Assembly (NCBI GenBank): GCA_016292575.1
Contig: JAEDIH010000110.1
Coordinates: 1 to 5,769, forward strand
Direction: 5' to 3'
Source of the DNA: Clostridiaceae bacterium
GTDB taxonomy: Bacteria > Bacillota > Clostridia > Oscillospirales > Acutalibacteraceae
Length of the DNA stretch: 5,769 nt
The notes beneath the pieces were generated by a model, which saw nothing but the letters and a program-made list of their open reading frames with translations, made no database searches and was not told where the DNA came from. The position numbers were made by a program, and so were the translations under genes. Shown piece after piece: positions 5,690-5,769 of this stretch. The first letter of the stretch is position 1. Each line of letters starts with the position of its first letter.

Positions 5690-5707
5690 AGATATTAGAT
5701 GTTAGAT
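5687..5707 (+). repeat. Heptamer array 3: three units, plus orientation, abutting hairpin 3
   Basis: Units TTTAGAT, ATTAGAT, GTTAGAT fit the NNTRGAT consensus in strict phase and share 3 nt with the end of hairpin copy 3. The array ends 8 nt before the stop codon of the possible minus-strand gene at the right edge. Confidence 0.85.
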
Positions 5708-5714
5708 TGCTATT

Positions 5715-5769
5715 TTATCTGCTTTGGTCGATATCACCAAAAACGAGGGCGCATTTTTCGGCAAAGCGC
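5715..5769 (-). CDS. Possible 3' end of an unidentified minus-strand gene
   Basis: On the minus strand, entering from the right edge, one frame reads RFAEKCALVFGDIDQSR and stops at TAA (5717-5715), immediately before the repeat region. A convergent gene here would explain why the repeats lie between two gene ends. A second minus frame (ALPKNAPSFLVISTKADKIAI, 21 residues, so only partly quoted as FLVISTKADKI) stops inside array 3, and a plus frame is also open, so the reading frame cannot be decided from 55 nt. No family was recognised. Confidence 0.25.
   Translation of the reverse strand, partial: RFAEKCALVFGDIDQSR

Larger units (their letters stand above)
5289..5714. other. Repeat-rich intergenic region after galU
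   Basis: 426 nt without a credible gene. In order it holds a GC hairpin after galU, a plus-oriented heptamer array, a spacer with a small GCGC stem (5411-5423), a minus-oriented heptamer array joined to GC hairpin 1, a spacer, hairpin 2, an 86-nt spacer, and hairpin 3 joined to a plus-oriented heptamer array. The 62-codon frame at 5503-5691 reads straight through the hairpins and is not believed. The region lacks transposase or phage genes, so any mobility would be non-autonomous. Confidence 0.75.

Noticed and set aside
5503..5691. 62-codon plus-strand frame in the repeat region
   Set aside because: It reads through both arms of the inverted repeat and hairpins, lacks a good ribosome binding site and has a low-complexity product.
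5333..5707. CRISPR-like array
   Set aside because: Repeats are 7 bp and contiguous with no unique spacers of regular size, the hairpin copies are irregularly spaced and in mixed orientation, and no cas gene is present.

Overview
The window looks like chromosomal DNA from an anaerobic, probably gut-dwelling Clostridia species of the Oscillospiraceae/Ruminococcaceae type. This is inferred from AAGGAG-type ribosome binding sites, a secreted CHAP amidase with tandem SH3-like repeats and a Cys-rich tail, a RING/zinc-ribbon/DUF2628 membrane protein, and an intergenic GC-hairpin plus AT-heptamer repeat cluster. No species can be named from sequence alone.

Layout. (1) Positions 1-1739, minus strand: a secreted CHAP-domain cell-wall hydrolase that runs off the left edge (579 residues visible, no stop). 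(2) Positions 1839-2966, minus strand: prfB, peptide chain release factor 2, complete and apparently without the programmed +1 frameshift found in most bacteria. The CHAP gene follows it by 99 nt on the same strand. (3) Positions 2967-3308: an AT-rich divergent intergenic region with one candidate promoter per direction, an 18-bp perfect palindrome and a GC hairpin. (4) Positions 3309-4379, plus strand: a membrane protein with an N-terminal RING-like zinc domain, a zinc ribbon and a C-terminal DUF2628-type membrane region. (5) Positions 4407-5288, plus strand: a UTP-glucose-1-phosphate uridylyltransferase (galU/gtaB type), 27 nt after the previous gene and probably in the same operon. (6) Positions 5289-5714: a repeat-rich non-coding region. 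(7) Positions 5715-5769: possibly the 3' end of a minus-strand gene, unidentified.

How the genes work together. prfB is translation housekeeping. galU makes UDP-glucose for envelope glycans and glycolipids, and the CHAP protein probably cuts peptidoglycan outside the cell, so two of the four genes point to the envelope. The RING/DUF2628 protein has no established function; its tight spacing to galU suggests co-expression but does not prove a shared pathway.

The least ordinary part is the repeat region after galU. It holds three arrays of a 7-bp unit (consensus NNTRGAT, orientations +, -, +) and three copies of a TCCGTA-headed GC-rich hairpin. Two of the hairpin copies form a perfect 32-bp inverted repeat. 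Two arrays directly abut hairpins in mirror-image composite units, and the hairpin copies differ by a paired change that keeps the stem. This looks like a REP- or MITE-like non-autonomous repeat family. Nothing in the window is clearly a new defence or metabolic system.
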